Shown: one piece after another, positions 45,605 to 54,485 of the stretch
How the letters are laid out: every line of letters begins with the position of its first letter
Position numbering within the stretch: position 1 is the first letter of the stretch
Program-made: the position numbers and the translations under genes
Assembly: GCA_020073345.1 (NCBI GenBank)
Contig: JAIQFI010000012.1
Location: 62,001 to 126,000, forward strand
Direction of reading: 5' to 3'
DNA from: Terriglobia bacterium
GTDB lineage: Bacteria > Acidobacteriota > Terriglobia > Bryobacterales > Bryobacteraceae
Length of the DNA stretch: 64,000 bases
The notes under the pieces: generated by a model
Database searches by the model: none
What the model was told of the DNA's origin: nothing
Seen by the model: only the letters and a program-made list of their open reading frames with translations

Positions 45605-46764
45605 TCCATTGCTTCCTTGGCAGGCGCTTCCTTGACCCGTGGTCCGAGCCCCAGCTGGCGGCCCAATTTCAACCATCGGGACTGTCGGACCAGGGCGAGC
45701 TGTGCCGCCGTCTCCTGTAGCTGGGTGTCGAGACTTCGCGCCCAGTCGCTGCGCTCGACGATGGTGGCCTCGGCGCGATCAAGCAGGCGGATGGCCTCCG
45801 CGAACTGGGCGGCCCGCTGTTCCAGATCTGCGGTTAGACGCTGCTCGGTTTCGAGCGCCCACTCGGTCTTGCGGCGGTTCTCTTCGTTCAGATCCGTGAT
45901 GATTTGAGCGGCGCGCGTCTGCTCGGATTCGAACTGTTTTTGCAGATTGGAATGCGCCGATAGTAGCTCGTTACGGTCAACCGTAGTTTGATCAAGCCAA
46001 GTCCGGACTTGCGCGAGTTCATGCTCCAGCAGCCGGATGTGTTCCTCGCGCTCCCGCAGAAGATTAGCGGCGCGTGGGACGTAGAGAAAAGCCGGGAGCT
46101 GCGGAAGGGGAGCACAGGAACAAAAACCGATAAAGAAGTTCGCGGTTTCCGGATCACCTGCGGGTCGGGCGAGCTCGGCGGCGGGATCGTTGGACGAAAG
46201 GGCCCCGTTGTAGAAGGCAAAGGCTTCCACGCGGTCTTGAAACACGATCTGCACGTGCGGAAAGAACTCGCCCAGAGCGGTCCGGAATTCACTGAATTCG
46301 AACTCGTGCTCGTGAAAGGGATTCGGACCAGATTTGGCTCGGGCTTCCGCATAGTAGCGCTTGTTGGGCGTGGATACGATCAGAAGGCCGTCCGGTTCTA
46401 GAACCCGGTGCGCTTCGGCTAAAAGGGCCCGCCAGTCGCGAAGATGCTCGATGACTTCGAAGGCCGTCACCAGATCGAAGGAGGCCGGAGGAAACGGCAC
46501 GGCGTTCGCCGAGCTTTCAAGAAACTGTGCGGCCGGGAAATGACCAACGGCATAGGTGATGGCTTCGGGCGCAAGATCCACGCCCACCGCGGAGGACGCG
46601 ACTCCAGCGAGGTGCGCGGTCCCATAGCCCGTGCCGCAGCCCAGGTCCAGCACACGCCGTCCGTGTGCAAAGCGCGCAGCCAGTGCGTAGCGAGCCACGT
46701 GTTCCGACCATAGATCCTCATGGACCTGGCCGGGAATAACGCGCTCTCCGGTGAATTCGCTCAC
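45601..46764 (-). CDS. SAM-dependent methyltransferase with C-terminal coiled coil
   Basis: A 387-residue class I methyltransferase starting at GTG 46764. Motif I is VLDLGCGTGYGTAHLAG near residue 38, the acidic strand-2 residue is in AVGVDLAPEA, and FDLVTAFEVIEHLRDWRALLAEAHRVLEPDGLLIVSTPN follows. The last 150 residues are a long heptad-rich coiled coil (DRNELLSAHSNLQKQFESEQTRAAQIITDLNEENRRKTEWALETEQ), like the chain-length ruler of WbdD-type terminators. It overlaps wzt by four bases (GTGA) and likely caps the glycan, though this is inference. Confidence 0.85.
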   Translation of the reverse strand: MSEFTGERVIPGQVHEDLWSEHVARYALAARFAHGRRVLDLGCGTGYGTAHLAGVASSAVGVDLAPEAITYAVGHFPAAQFLESSANAVPFPPASFDLVTAFEVIEHLRDWRALLAEAHRVLEPDGLLIVSTPNKRYYAEARAKSGPNPFHEHEFEFSEFRTALGEFFPHVQIVFQDRVEAFAFYNGALSSNDPAAELARPAGDPETANFFIGFCSCAPLPQLPAFLYVPRAANLLREREEHIRLLEHELAQVRTWLDQTTVDRNELLSAHSNLQKQFESEQTRAAQIITDLNEENRRKTEWALETEQRLTADLEQRAAQFAEAIRLLDRAEATIVERSDWARSLDTQLQETAAQLALVRQSRWLKLGRQLGLGPRVKEAPAKEAME

Positions 46765-48071
46765 GGCGTGACCACGTTACCACCAACCCCACTACCCAGT
46801 TTCGTATTCACCTTGACTCGGCAATCCAGATGGAACTGCCCGTACATGGGCTGGCCCGATTTCTCCATCTGCAAGACCACCGCGTTGTCAATCCAGTCGC
46901 ACATCGAGTAGCGTTCGAGCGATCCGTTGGCGATCGCGGGCGAGAAAGAGAACGACGACGCGTACAACGCCGGAAGATCCAGATAAAAATCGACGGTGCA
47001 GATATCGCCCGCCACCATCGGCGGCAGATCCTGACGCTCGCGGGCGGTGTTGGTGCCCGCGAAGTCGACACCCAGATGATTGCGGAACATGAACCCGACG
47101 ATGGGCCTGTCAAGATTCTCTTTCGCCCGCACGCTGATTCTTACTACAATTGTAGAATCTGATTTGAGCATGGCGACTCGCCTGCCCTCGGCGTCCAACA
47201 CTGCGATGCCGATGACTTCCGCTTTGCCGTCGCCAAAACGGTGATCGACATTGGGAATTTCCTCGATCACCTCTTCTGGCGCTGGCAGTTTTCGTGCGTC
47301 CTCCAGAGGAAACTCGTGCGCCTGATAGACACGATCCTTCTCCGACATTGCGGCGAGGTATTGGGCGACAACCAGGTCGGTCTGTCCGAGTGCTTTAACC
47401 ACGCCCTTCTCCAGCCACATGGCTCGATCGCCGAGCGCCTTCACGTCACCGGTGGCGTGCGAAACGAACAGTATCGTGACGCCGCGCTGCCGCAACTCTT
47501 GCACTTTGCGCATGCACCGCTGCCGGAAATATACGTCGCCGACGGCGAGTGCCTCGTCGACTAATAGGATTTCCGGATCGACGTGGATCGAAACCGCGAA
47601 AGCCAGGCGGATCACCATGCCACTCGAATAGGTTTTTACCGGCTGATGAATAAAGTCTCCGATCTCGGCGAAGGCTTGGATTTCAGGAAAGCGGCGATCC
47701 ATGTCCTTGGTCGAAAGGCCCAGGATCGCCCCATTCAAATACACGTTATCTTTGCCCGAGAACTCAGGATTGAAACCCGAGCCGAGCTCGAGCAGCGCTG
47801 CCACCCGGCCGTGCGCCACGGCCGTGCCACTGGTGGGTGCGAGGATTCCGGCGCAGATCTGAAGGACGGTGCTCTTGCCCGAACCGTTTTCGCCGATGAC
47901 GCAGAATGTTTCTCCCCGGCGAACGTCGAAGGTCACATCTCGCAAAGCCCAAAACTCCGTGTGGAACCGGCGCGTCTGGAACGTGGCAAGCTCCTTCAAT
48001 CGATCGCGCGGCGCCGCGTAGATCGAGTAACTCTTCGAAACGTTGGAGAACCGGACAGCCAGAGCAGACAC
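46761..48071 (-). CDS. wzt: Wzt-like polysaccharide ABC-transporter ATPase
   Basis: A 436-residue protein: an ABC domain (Walker A GENGSGKST, signature TYSSGMVIRLAFAVS, Walker B EILLVDEALAVGD) and a C-terminal beta sandwich from about residue 285 (DRPIVGFMFRNHLGVDFAGTNT..., PPMVAGDICTVDFYLDLP). That C-terminal domain is typical of Wzt ATPases exporting O-antigen, where it recognises the capped glycan end. It begins the minus-strand glycan block. The partner permease Wzm is not in the window, and upstream lies a tRNA. Confidence 0.9.
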   Translation of the reverse strand: MSALAVRFSNVSKSYSIYAAPRDRLKELATFQTRRFHTEFWALRDVTFDVRRGETFCVIGENGSGKSTVLQICAGILAPTSGTAVAHGRVAALLELGSGFNPEFSGKDNVYLNGAILGLSTKDMDRRFPEIQAFAEIGDFIHQPVKTYSSGMVIRLAFAVSIHVDPEILLVDEALAVGDVYFRQRCMRKVQELRQRGVTILFVSHATGDVKALGDRAMWLEKGVVKALGQTDLVVAQYLAAMSEKDRVYQAHEFPLEDARKLPAPEEVIEEIPNVDHRFGDGKAEVIGIAVLDAEGRRVAMLKSDSTIVVRISVRAKENLDRPIVGFMFRNHLGVDFAGTNTARERQDLPPMVAGDICTVDFYLDLPALYASSFSFSPAIANGSLERYSMCDWIDNAVVLQMEKSGQPMYGQFHLDCRVKVNTKLGSGVGGNVVTP

Positions 48072-48131
48072 TAGAGAAATTGTAGTCCAAACTTGACAGC
48101 TTCCAGCGGCGATCCTACGCTGGTAAGCAGC

Positions 48132-48208
48132 GCCGGCGTAGCTCAGTTGGTTAGAGCGACGGTCTCATAATCCGTAGGTAGCTGGTTCGAATCCAGCCGC
48201 CGGCACCA
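48132..48208 (+). tRNA. tRNA-Met (anticodon CAT)
   Basis: Acceptor stem GCCGGCG at 48132-48138 pairs with CGCCGGC at 48198-48204, then A and encoded CCA. The anticodon loop CTCATAA gives CAT; the anticodon stem ACGGT/TCCGT carries one T-T mismatch at its loop end. Absence of the unpaired first base of an initiator suggests elongator Met, but an Ile tRNA with modified CAT cannot be excluded. It ends one base from the parB stop on the opposite strand. Confidence 0.88.
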
Positions 48209-48209
48209 C

Positions 48210-49130
48210 TTACTTCTGGCCTACGATCTGCTGATACAGCCGGTCTAAATCCGCCTGCGAGTAGTATTCGATTTCGATCCGCCCGCGTTGTTCGCTCAAC
48301 TCGACGATTCGGACACGAGTTCCCAGGACGCGCTCGAGATCGTCCGCAGCGGCGCGTACGTTCGGATCCTGGGCTGAATCCTTGCGCGAACCTGGCGCCG
48401 GTTTGCCGCGGTCGGAGGTCATCTCTTGCACCTGGGCTTCGACCTGACGAACGGAAAGCCCTAATGCGACCGCCTTTTCCGCTATTTGAATTTGCTCCTC
48501 CGCTGTAGGTAGGCCAAGAATCGCCCGCGCATGCCCCATGGAAAGTCGTCTTTCCGCAACCAGGAGCTGAACCTCCTTGGGCAGCTTCAGGAGGCGGACG
48601 ATATTGGCGATCGACGTGCGGTCCTTACCCGTCCGGCGGCCAATTTCTTCCTGCGAGAGCCCCAGATCGCGGCCAAGCCGCTCGAAGGCGTGGGCTGTTT
48701 CGATCGGGTTCAAGTCCTCGCGCTGGATATTCTCAATGAGCGCGATCTCGAGCATGGAGCGGTCCGCAACATCCTGAACTACCACGGGCACTTCCTCCAG
48801 CTCGGCGATTCTGGCGGCTCGCCAGCGGCGCTCTCCCGCGACGATCTGGTAGCCATCGCCCGCACGGCGGACGATCAGCGGCTGAATAATTCCGTTTGCC
48901 CGGATGGAGGCGGCCAGCTCCTCGAGCCCGTCTGAATTGAACGACGTGCGCGGCTGCATGGGATTGGGTTGGATCAGACCGAGGGGAAGGGTTCCAGGCT
49001 TCACGGCGCTGATGGTAGCCGGAGCAGGCGCTGTAGCCGCAGCTGTCGGTCCGGGTTGCCCACGTCCCGGGAGGAGAGCGGAAAGGCCCTTACCCAGCGC
49101 TTTGCGTGTTTTGTCGTTGGCGCTGTTCAT
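48210..49130 (-). CDS. parB: chromosome partitioning protein ParB
   Basis: A 306-residue ParB. The N-terminus KALGKGLSALLPG is the ParA-stimulating motif. The CTPase/nuclease-like core has VVAGERRWRAARIAEL and the GERR box with ENIQREDLNPIETAHAF; the helix-turn-helix (LSQEEIGRRTGKDRTSIANIVRLLKLP) binds parS. The ATG at 49130 lies inside the end of parA with AAGGAG about ten bases upstream, giving a 41-base overlap. Loading at parS and spreading aids origin segregation. Confidence 0.95.
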   Translation of the reverse strand: MNSANDKTRKALGKGLSALLPGRGQPGPTAAATAPAPATISAVKPGTLPLGLIQPNPMQPRTSFNSDGLEELAASIRANGIIQPLIVRRAGDGYQIVAGERRWRAARIAELEEVPVVVQDVADRSMLEIALIENIQREDLNPIETAHAFERLGRDLGLSQEEIGRRTGKDRTSIANIVRLLKLPKEVQLLVAERRLSMGHARAILGLPTAEEQIQIAEKAVALGLSVRQVEAQVQEMTSDRGKPAPGSRKDSAQDPNVRAAADDLERVLGTRVRIVELSEQRGRIEIEYYSQADLDRLYQQIVGQK

Positions 49131-49884
49131 TCGCCAGTATCTCCTTCGCGAGTTTGATGTAGCTCTCGGCTCCGCGTGAACGAGGGTCGTACATGAGGAT
49201 CGGTTTGCCGTAGCTGGGAGCCTCTGCAAGCCGAATGCTGCGGGGGATTACCGTTGTAAGTACTTGATCGCTAAAGAATTCCTTCAGATCTTCGGCTACC
49301 TGCCGCGCGAGATTCGTCCGCTCGTCGTACATCGTCAGCAGAATTCCCTCGATCTTGAGCGGTCGGGAAAAGGACTCTCGCACGCGGTCCACGGTATCCA
49401 TCAGCTGCGAGATTCCCTCCAGGGCGAAGAATTCGCATTGGATCGGGATGAGGACGGAATCGGCCGCCACCAAGGCGTTCAGCGTGAGCAAATCCAACGC
49501 AGGCGGGCAGTCCAGCAGGATGTAGTCATAGCGCGGCCGGATCTGCTGAATGATCTGCTGAAGCCGGTACTCGCGATTTGGAAGATCGACCAGGTCTAGA
49601 TTCGCGGCCACCAAGTTCTTGTCGGCGGGGATGAGATCGAGACCGTCGCAGTCCGTCGGCCGAATTGTTTCTGAGATATCCACTCCACCCAATAGTGCAT
49701 CGTAGAGCGTCTTCATCTCGGGCGTCTTCTCAACCCCCAATCCGCTGGTGGAGTTGCCCTGCGGATCGCAATCGAGCAAGAGGACCCGGAGATCGTTGGC
49801 AGCTAAAGATGCGGCCAAGTTCACGGCTGTAGTCGTCTTGCCGACGCCGCCCTTTTGATTCGAGATGGCGATTATCTTAGCCAC
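49090..49884 (-). CDS. parA: chromosome partitioning ATPase ParA (Soj)
   Basis: A 264-residue deviant-Walker ATPase: AISNQKGGVGKTTTAVNLAASLA near residue 5, LLLDCDPQGNSTSGLG and YDYILLDCPPALDLLTLNAL. It binds DNA non-specifically as an ATP dimer and moves ParB-parS complexes. It follows rsmG by 25 bases in the order mnmG-rsmG-parA-parB, conserved near origins in many bacteria. Its 3' end overlaps parB by 41 bases. Confidence 0.95.
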   Translation of the reverse strand: MAKIIAISNQKGGVGKTTTAVNLAASLAANDLRVLLLDCDPQGNSTSGLGVEKTPEMKTLYDALLGGVDISETIRPTDCDGLDLIPADKNLVAANLDLVDLPNREYRLQQIIQQIRPRYDYILLDCPPALDLLTLNALVAADSVLIPIQCEFFALEGISQLMDTVDRVRESFSRPLKIEGILLTMYDERTNLARQVAEDLKEFFSDQVLTTVIPRSIRLAEAPSYGKPILMYDPRSRGAESYIKLAKEILANEQRQRQNTQSAG

Positions 49885-49909
49885 ATTGATTACCAGCGCC
49901 TCCAGAATC

Positions 49910-50473
49910 TTAGCACGGGTGTTTCACGTGGAACACGAGGTAGCGGCCAGTTCCCCAGGGCATCGGCTCTCTTCTCTCGAAACCCGGGATTTCTTCGCTC
50001 CCGATCAGGATTGCAAAGTTGTTTGCCAGCTTTAACTTACGGACCTCATGCGGGGAAACGGCCCTCGAAACCAACCAGTCATACTCGGCCCTAAGATTTT
50101 CTGCGCGGTCTGTGACCACCCTAACGTTCTTCAGATTTCGGCTCGCCTCGCGAAGAAAAACACCCTTTCGTTGATGGGACTCAACCACGGTAACCGTGCA
50201 TTCTGGCCGCAGAATCGCAATCGGGATCCCCGGAAATCCCGCGCCCGAACCAACATCCACGATACGAAGAGGCTGGGGTGGGAGTTTGGCCCCCACAAAC
50301 AACGATTCGCAGTAGTGCAGCCGGACCGCCTCCTCGACCGATTCGATTCGTGTGAGGTTGAGCCGGGCGTTCCACTGCGTGAGCAGATTGTAGTGAGCCT
50401 CTAAGGCATCGATCTGTTGGGCCGTAAGCGAACCATACGGCGCAAACTCGCGAACGAGAAGCTCACGGAACAT
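49910..50473 (-). CDS. rsmG: 16S rRNA (guanine527-N7)-methyltransferase RsmG
   Basis: A 187-residue class I methyltransferase that modifies G527 of 16S rRNA. NLTRIESVEEAVRLHYCESL near residue 39 and LRIVDVGSGAGFPGIPIAIL near 68, then VVESHQRKGVFLREASRNL, are diagnostic. The C-terminal YLVFHVKHPC encodes a parS site in its DNA, as is common for rsmG. It lies five bases after mnmG on the same transcript. Confidence 0.96.
   Translation of the reverse strand: MFRELLVREFAPYGSLTAQQIDALEAHYNLLTQWNARLNLTRIESVEEAVRLHYCESLFVGAKLPPQPLRIVDVGSGAGFPGIPIAILRPECTVTVVESHQRKGVFLREASRNLKNVRVVTDRAENLRAEYDWLVSRAVSPHEVRKLKLANNFAILIGSEEIPGFERREPMPWGTGRYLVFHVKHPC
49920..49935. promoter_or_regulatory. parS: parS site (one mismatch to consensus)
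   Basis: TGTTTCACGTGGAACA differs from the bacterial parS palindrome TGTTTCACGTGAAACA at one position. It lies within the 3' end of rsmG, 36 bases before parA, the usual place. The match strongly suggests ParB loading here. Confidence 0.9.
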
Positions 50474-50478
50474 TGCTA

Positions 50479-52269
50479 CTATTGGAGGCTTAGGTACACG
50501 TCGAGAACCGCGATCGCCGCGGGCGTGATTCCCGGGATGCGGCTGGCCTGCCCCAATGTTTCCGGCCGAACCCGCCCCAGCTTCTCGGATGCTTCATTCG
50601 AGAGCCCAGGCACACCCCGATAGGTGAACTCCGCGGGAATCCGCCGCGATTCCGCGTCGCGAAGCCGAGCGACGAGTTTCTGTTGCTGCGCAATGTAGCC
50701 AGCGTACTTAAACTCCGTCTCTACGGTTTGCAGAACACCGTGGACCCAGTCGTTCGCCGGAAGGCCGGAAACATTGGCGATTCGGCTATCCGGCCGGCGC
50801 AACCAGTCTGCAAGTACGGGACGAGCCTCGAAAAGATCGCGCAACTGCTGCTTCTGAACTTGCTTCTTGTTGTAGAGATCCCAGCGCTCGTCAGTCACCA
50901 ATCCCGCGCGGCGCCCGATCGGCGTCAACCGCTCGTCCGCGTTGTCGATTCGTAGATGCAACCGAAACTCCGCACGCGATGTGAACATGCGGTAAGGCTC
51001 GTCGGCCCCCTTGGTGATCAGGTCGCTGACGAGGATGCCCGTGTATCCCTCAGTTCGCTCTACGATCACCGGATCAGATGAACCGACATGCGCAGCAGCA
51101 TTCAAACCCGCAATCAAGCCTTGACAGGCGGCCTCTTCGTAACCCGAAGTTCCATTGATCTGCCCGGCGAGAAAGAGGCCCTCGATATTCTTGAGCTCCA
51201 GACTGTGCTTCAATTCGCGCGGATCGATCGCGTCGTACTCGATCGCATACCCCGGCCGAATCATTTCGGCGTCTTCCAGTCCTGGCACGGAAGCAAGCAT
51301 CCTGGTCTGAACGTCTATGGGCATGCTGGTCGACATACCGTTGACGTAGATTTCGTATGTGTCCAAGCCTTCGGGCTCGAGGAACAACTGGTGGCGAGTC
51401 TTATCCGGGAACTTGACAACTTTGTCCTCGATAGACGGGCAATAGCGTGGACCGATACCCTCGATCTGTCCGCTGTAGAGAGGTGATCTATGGATGCTAT
51501 CTCTAAGAATCGAATGAGTTTCTTCTGTCGTAAAGGCAATATGACAAGGGACCTGTTCACATACTATTTTTGTAGTAAGAAATGAAAACGGGGTTGGCTC
51601 TGAATCGCCATGCTGCGGCTCGAACCGGGACCAATCGATGGTCCGGCCGTCCAAGCGCGGAGGAGTCCCCGTCTTCAATCGTTTCCACTCGAGCCCAAGA
51701 CCGCGAAGCTGATCGCCCAGCAGGTTCGACGGAGCTTCGCCACTGCGCCCGCAACTGTACGTCTGCTCACCGACGTGCGCCAAGCCGTTGAGGAACGTTC
51801 CCGTCGTGATCACAACCGCTTCGGTAACGAGCACGCGGCCGTCGCGAAGTTCGACGCCCGTCACACGCCGTGGTGAACCATCGGTGATCACCAAGCAAGC
51901 CACCTCGGCCTGGATGATTCGCAGATTCGGCTCATTCTCCAGCACCGCGCGCATTTTGAGGCGATATTGCTTCTTGTCGCACTGAGCGCGCGGCGACCAG
52001 ACCGCCGGCCCGCGGCTGGTGTTGAGCAGCCGAAACTGAATGCCGACTGCGTCGGTAACCTCGCCCATCACGCCGCCGAGCGCGTCGATCTCGCGCACTA
52101 AGTGTCCCTTGGCGATGCCGCCGACTGCCGGATTGCACGACATCTGCGCGATAAGGTCGAGATTCATCGTGATCATCGCGGTGCGCAGGCCCAGCCGTGC
52201 GCAGGCGCGTGCTGCCTCGCAGCCTGCGTGCCCGGCTCCCACTACGATCACCTGATACGGCTTGGACAT
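50479..52269 (-). CDS. mnmG: tRNA uridine-5-carboxymethylaminomethyl modification enzyme MnmG (GidA)
   Basis: A 596-residue FAD enzyme that, with MnmE, installs the (carboxymethyl)aminomethyl group on wobble U34 of tRNAs. FAD-binding [21 protein letters not shown], the [23 protein letters not shown] signature, [22 protein letters not shown] and the insertion-domain [32 protein letters not shown] are all present. It heads the mnmG-rsmG-parA-parB operon; mnmE is not in the window. Its promoter should lie in 52270-52338, shared with the divergent purD. Confidence 0.97.
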   Translation of the reverse strand: MSKPYQVIVVGAGHAGCEAARACARLGLRTAMITMNLDLIAQMSCNPAVGGIAKGHLVREIDALGGVMGEVTDAVGIQFRLLNTSRGPAVWSPRAQCDKKQYRLKMRAVLENEPNLRIIQAEVACLVITDGSPRRVTGVELRDGRVLVTEAVVITTGTFLNGLAHVGEQTYSCGRSGEAPSNLLGDQLRGLGLEWKRLKTGTPPRLDGRTIDWSRFEPQHGDSEPTPFSFLTTKIVCEQVPCHIAFTTEETHSILRDSIHRSPLYSGQIEGIGPRYCPSIEDKVVKFPDKTRHQLFLEPEGLDTYEIYVNGMSTSMPIDVQTRMLASVPGLEDAEMIRPGYAIEYDAIDPRELKHSLELKNIEGLFLAGQINGTSGYEEAACQGLIAGLNAAAHVGSSDPVIVERTEGYTGILVSDLITKGADEPYRMFTSRAEFRLHLRIDNADERLTPIGRRAGLVTDERWDLYNKKQVQKQQLRDLFEARPVLADWLRRPDSRIANVSGLPANDWVHGVLQTVETEFKYAGYIAQQQKLVARLRDAESRRIPAEFTYRGVPGLSNEASEKLGRVRPETLGQASRIPGITPAAIAVLDVYLSLQ

Positions 52270-52338
52270 GTTCGTTACAAACGTTAGCTACATTCTAACT
52301 TGCCGCGGTAAACTGGCACTTCTGGAAGTGTTCTCCCT

Positions 52339-53568
52339 GTGAAGATTCTCATCATCGGTAGCGGCGGCCGCGAGCACGCCATCGCTTGGCGCCTGGCGCA
52401 GGAAGGTCATCACATCTACGGCGCGCCGGGCAATCCTGGCATCGCCGAACTCGGCCAGATTCTGGCGACCACGGAATACCTGGCTGCGGCAGACTCCGTC
52501 AACCCCGACCTCACGGTTGTCGGACCCGAAGTGCCATTGGTTGCCGGCGTAGTCGACGAATTCCGCGCCGCAAAACGAAAGATCGTCGGGCCGGCGCGTG
52601 ACGCCGCGCAACTCGAGGGCAGCAAGATCCACTCCAAAGAGTTCATGCGACACCTTGGAATCCCCACTGCTCGCTACACTCGCGTGGAGTCGGCGGAAGC
52701 GGGGATCCTCGCGCTCGCTGAGTTCGACACTCCTGTTGTGATCAAGGCCGACGGCCTCGCCGCCGGCAAAGGCGTGATCATCGCGCAAGATCGTGCGGAG
52801 GCGGAAGCAGCCGTTCGCTCGCTTGGTCCCCGCCTGGTGATCGAAGAGTTCCTGCGAGGTGAGGAAGTTAGTTTCATCGCTCTCTGCGACGGAAAAAACA
52901 TCGTTCCGCTTGAGGCCACGCAAGATCACAAGGCGGTGGGCGATGGCGATACTGGTCCCAACACCGGCGGTATGGGGGCCTACTGCGACGGACGAATTCT
53001 TTCGGCGGCCGACGCGCGACACGTGCTTAACAGCGTGATCGGTCCCGTTGTGGAGGCGACGCGTTTCACCGGATTCCTCTACGCCGGCTTGATGATGACG
53101 GCGGACGGACCGAAAGTGCTCGAGTTCAACGTTCGCCTGGGCGATCCGGAAACACAACCCTTGATGCATCGTGTCGATTCTCCATTTGGAGAAGTTCTGA
53201 TGGCCTCCGCCACTGGAAACCTGGCGGACGCTTCGCTGCGCTGGAAGCCGCAGCCTTCTGTATGCGTAGTGCTGGCCGCAGCAGGCTATCCCGGGCAGAT
53301 CCGAACGGGCGATCTTATCACCGGAATCGACCGTTGCGGCACGCAAGTTTTCCAAGGGGGAACCAAACAGGGTCCGAAGGGGCTCGAAACCGCGGGAGGC
53401 CGCGTCTTGGGAGTCACCGCCTCCGGTCCCGACCTCGCTGCGGCCGCGGCCAATGCCTATGCCGCGATCGAGAAGATTCACTTCGACGGCATGCACTACC
53501 GGCACGACATTGCAGCGAAAGGACTAAAGCGATGGGGTCCTGCTACAATCAGAACGATTGCTCCTTGA
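52339..53568 (+). CDS. purD: phosphoribosylamine-glycine ligase PurD
   Basis: A 409-residue ATP-grasp enzyme forming GAR in purine synthesis. MKILIIGSGGREHAIAWRLAQEG at the start, VVIKADGLAAGKGVIIAQDR, the ATP-grasp strand VIEEFLRGEEVSFIALCDG, the DHKAVGDGDTGPNTGGMGAYC motif and the metal site LEFNVRLGDPETQPLM are all visible. The start codon is GTG at 52339 (cctGTGAAGATT). It is divergent from mnmG and ends six bases before tRNA-Arg. No other pur genes are seen. Confidence 0.97.
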   Translation: MKILIIGSGGREHAIAWRLAQEGHHIYGAPGNPGIAELGQILATTEYLAAADSVNPDLTVVGPEVPLVAGVVDEFRAAKRKIVGPARDAAQLEGSKIHSKEFMRHLGIPTARYTRVESAEAGILALAEFDTPVVIKADGLAAGKGVIIAQDRAEAEAAVRSLGPRLVIEEFLRGEEVSFIALCDGKNIVPLEATQDHKAVGDGDTGPNTGGMGAYCDGRILSAADARHVLNSVIGPVVEATRFTGFLYAGLMMTADGPKVLEFNVRLGDPETQPLMHRVDSPFGEVLMASATGNLADASLRWKPQPSVCVVLAAAGYPGQIRTGDLITGIDRCGTQVFQGGTKQGPKGLETAGGRVLGVTASGPDLAAAAANAYAAIEKIHFDGMHYRHDIAAKGLKRWGPATIRTIAP

Positions 53569-53573
53569 AGTGC

Positions 53574-53650
53574 GGGGACGTAGCTCAGTTGGATAGAGCG
53601 GTCGCCTCCTAAGCGACAGGTCGGCAGTTCGAATCTGCCCGTCCCCACCA
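53574..53650 (+). tRNA. tRNA-Arg (anticodon CCT)
   Basis: Acceptor stem GGGGACG at 53574-53580 pairs with CGTCCCC at 53640-53646, then A and an encoded CCA. The anticodon stem GTCGC/GCGAC encloses loop CTCCTAA, giving anticodon CCT, which reads AGG. The T arm holds GTTCGAATC. It begins five bases after the purD stop. Confidence 0.95.
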
Positions 53651-53732
53651 GAAAAATTGCACTGGCGCGGCGGGCTGTGGTATGAAGGTAGTTCCCTTTC
53701 ACCAGGAAGTTTTGAGGTGATCTGACCCCTGT

Positions 53733-53993
53733 ATGGCTTACGTAATCGCAGAACCCTGCATCGGCACCAAAGACGCGGCATGTGTGGACGCTTGTCCGGT
53801 GGATTGCATCCATCCGAAAAAAGACGATCCCAAGTTTGCCACGGAAGAGTTGATCTACATCGATCCAGTCGAATGTATCGACTGCGGTGCTTGCGTTCCG
53901 GTGTGTCCGGTGTCGGCGATCTTCGCCCTCGACGATCTTCCCGAAAAGTGGTCCGACTTCGCCGGCAAGAACGCCGCCTACTTTGGTAGGTAA
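53733..53993 (+). CDS. fdxA: 7Fe ferredoxin (FdxA-type)
   Basis: An 86-residue ferredoxin. The first motif is CIGTKDAACVDACPVDCIH (C9, C17, C21, C25), where the second Cys of a classical motif is Thr12, as expected of a 3Fe-4S site; the second, CIDCGACVPVCPVSAIF (C48, C51, C54, C58), binds 4Fe-4S. Length and the AYVIAEPCIGTKDAACVDACPVD opening match the FdxA group. It carries electrons in the cytoplasm; partners are not adjacent. Confidence 0.95.
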   Translation: MAYVIAEPCIGTKDAACVDACPVDCIHPKKDDPKFATEELIYIDPVECIDCGACVPVCPVSAIFALDDLPEKWSDFAGKNAAYFGR

Positions 53994-54076
53994 AACCAGG
54001 CCGATAATGAAGCTTCGTTAACGCGCCCATTCGACCTCAAGCTTGCTTTGTGCAAGATCCTGAGTATAATAGCCCC

Positions 54077-54451
54077 ATGCGCAAAATCCTCCTGATGGTC
54101 GCTGTTGCCTCTCTTGCTGCTCTCGTGATGTTCGCCCAGGATAAAGGTGGGGGCGGAAAGGGCGGCGGAAAAGGCAAGGCCCCTCGCGTGAACCTTAAGG
54201 TTCTGCCGGACGACGCTAACCTGATTCCTACAATGCAAAGTTTCGTCGCCGGACTGGGTGTTATGGACAAGGGCGGCTGCAACTTCTGCCACGAGATGGA
54301 CCGGTCCTCCGATGCGAAGCAGGAAAAAGTGATGGCGCGGATGATGATCTCCATGGTGAAGGACATCAACTCCAAATTCCCGGACGGCAAGGAACACGTC
54401 ACCTGTTTCACCTGCCATCGCGGCAGCACTGCTCCGGCCACGGCCCCGTAG
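54077..54451 (+). CDS. periplasmic diheme c-type cytochrome (reaction-centre cytochrome-like)
   Basis: A 124-residue exported cytochrome. Signal peptide MRKILLMVAVASLAALVMFAQ is followed by a Gly/Lys linker (DKGGGGKGGGKGKAPR). Two CxxCH heme sites are seen: C68-C71-H72 in GGCNFCHEMD and C110-C113-H114 in VTCFTCHRG; the MMISMVKDIN helix between them can supply a Met ligand. The spacing and phrases match the short CytoC_RC-like proteins of Acidobacteria, which are not tied to photosynthesis. ATG 54077 is preferred to one nine codons upstream because the signal peptide starts there. Confidence 0.85.
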   Translation: MRKILLMVAVASLAALVMFAQDKGGGGKGGGKGKAPRVNLKVLPDDANLIPTMQSFVAGLGVMDKGGCNFCHEMDRSSDAKQEKVMARMMISMVKDINSKFPDGKEHVTCFTCHRGSTAPATAP

Positions 54452-54485
54452 TCTGGGCGTCACGCTCAACAAAAGGTAGCTCGCA

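Noticed and set aside
36760-48071. Genomic island from recent transfer
   Set aside because: There is no integrase, attachment site or flanking repeat, and base composition looks like the rest of the window by eye.
52288-53505. Long minus-strand frame (405 codons)
   Set aside because: It lies opposite purD in the complementary frame; the purD translation carries every family motif, while this one has none.
54077-54451. Evidence of photosynthesis
   Set aside because: Short cytochromes of this type occur in non-phototrophic Acidobacteria, and no photosynthesis genes are present.
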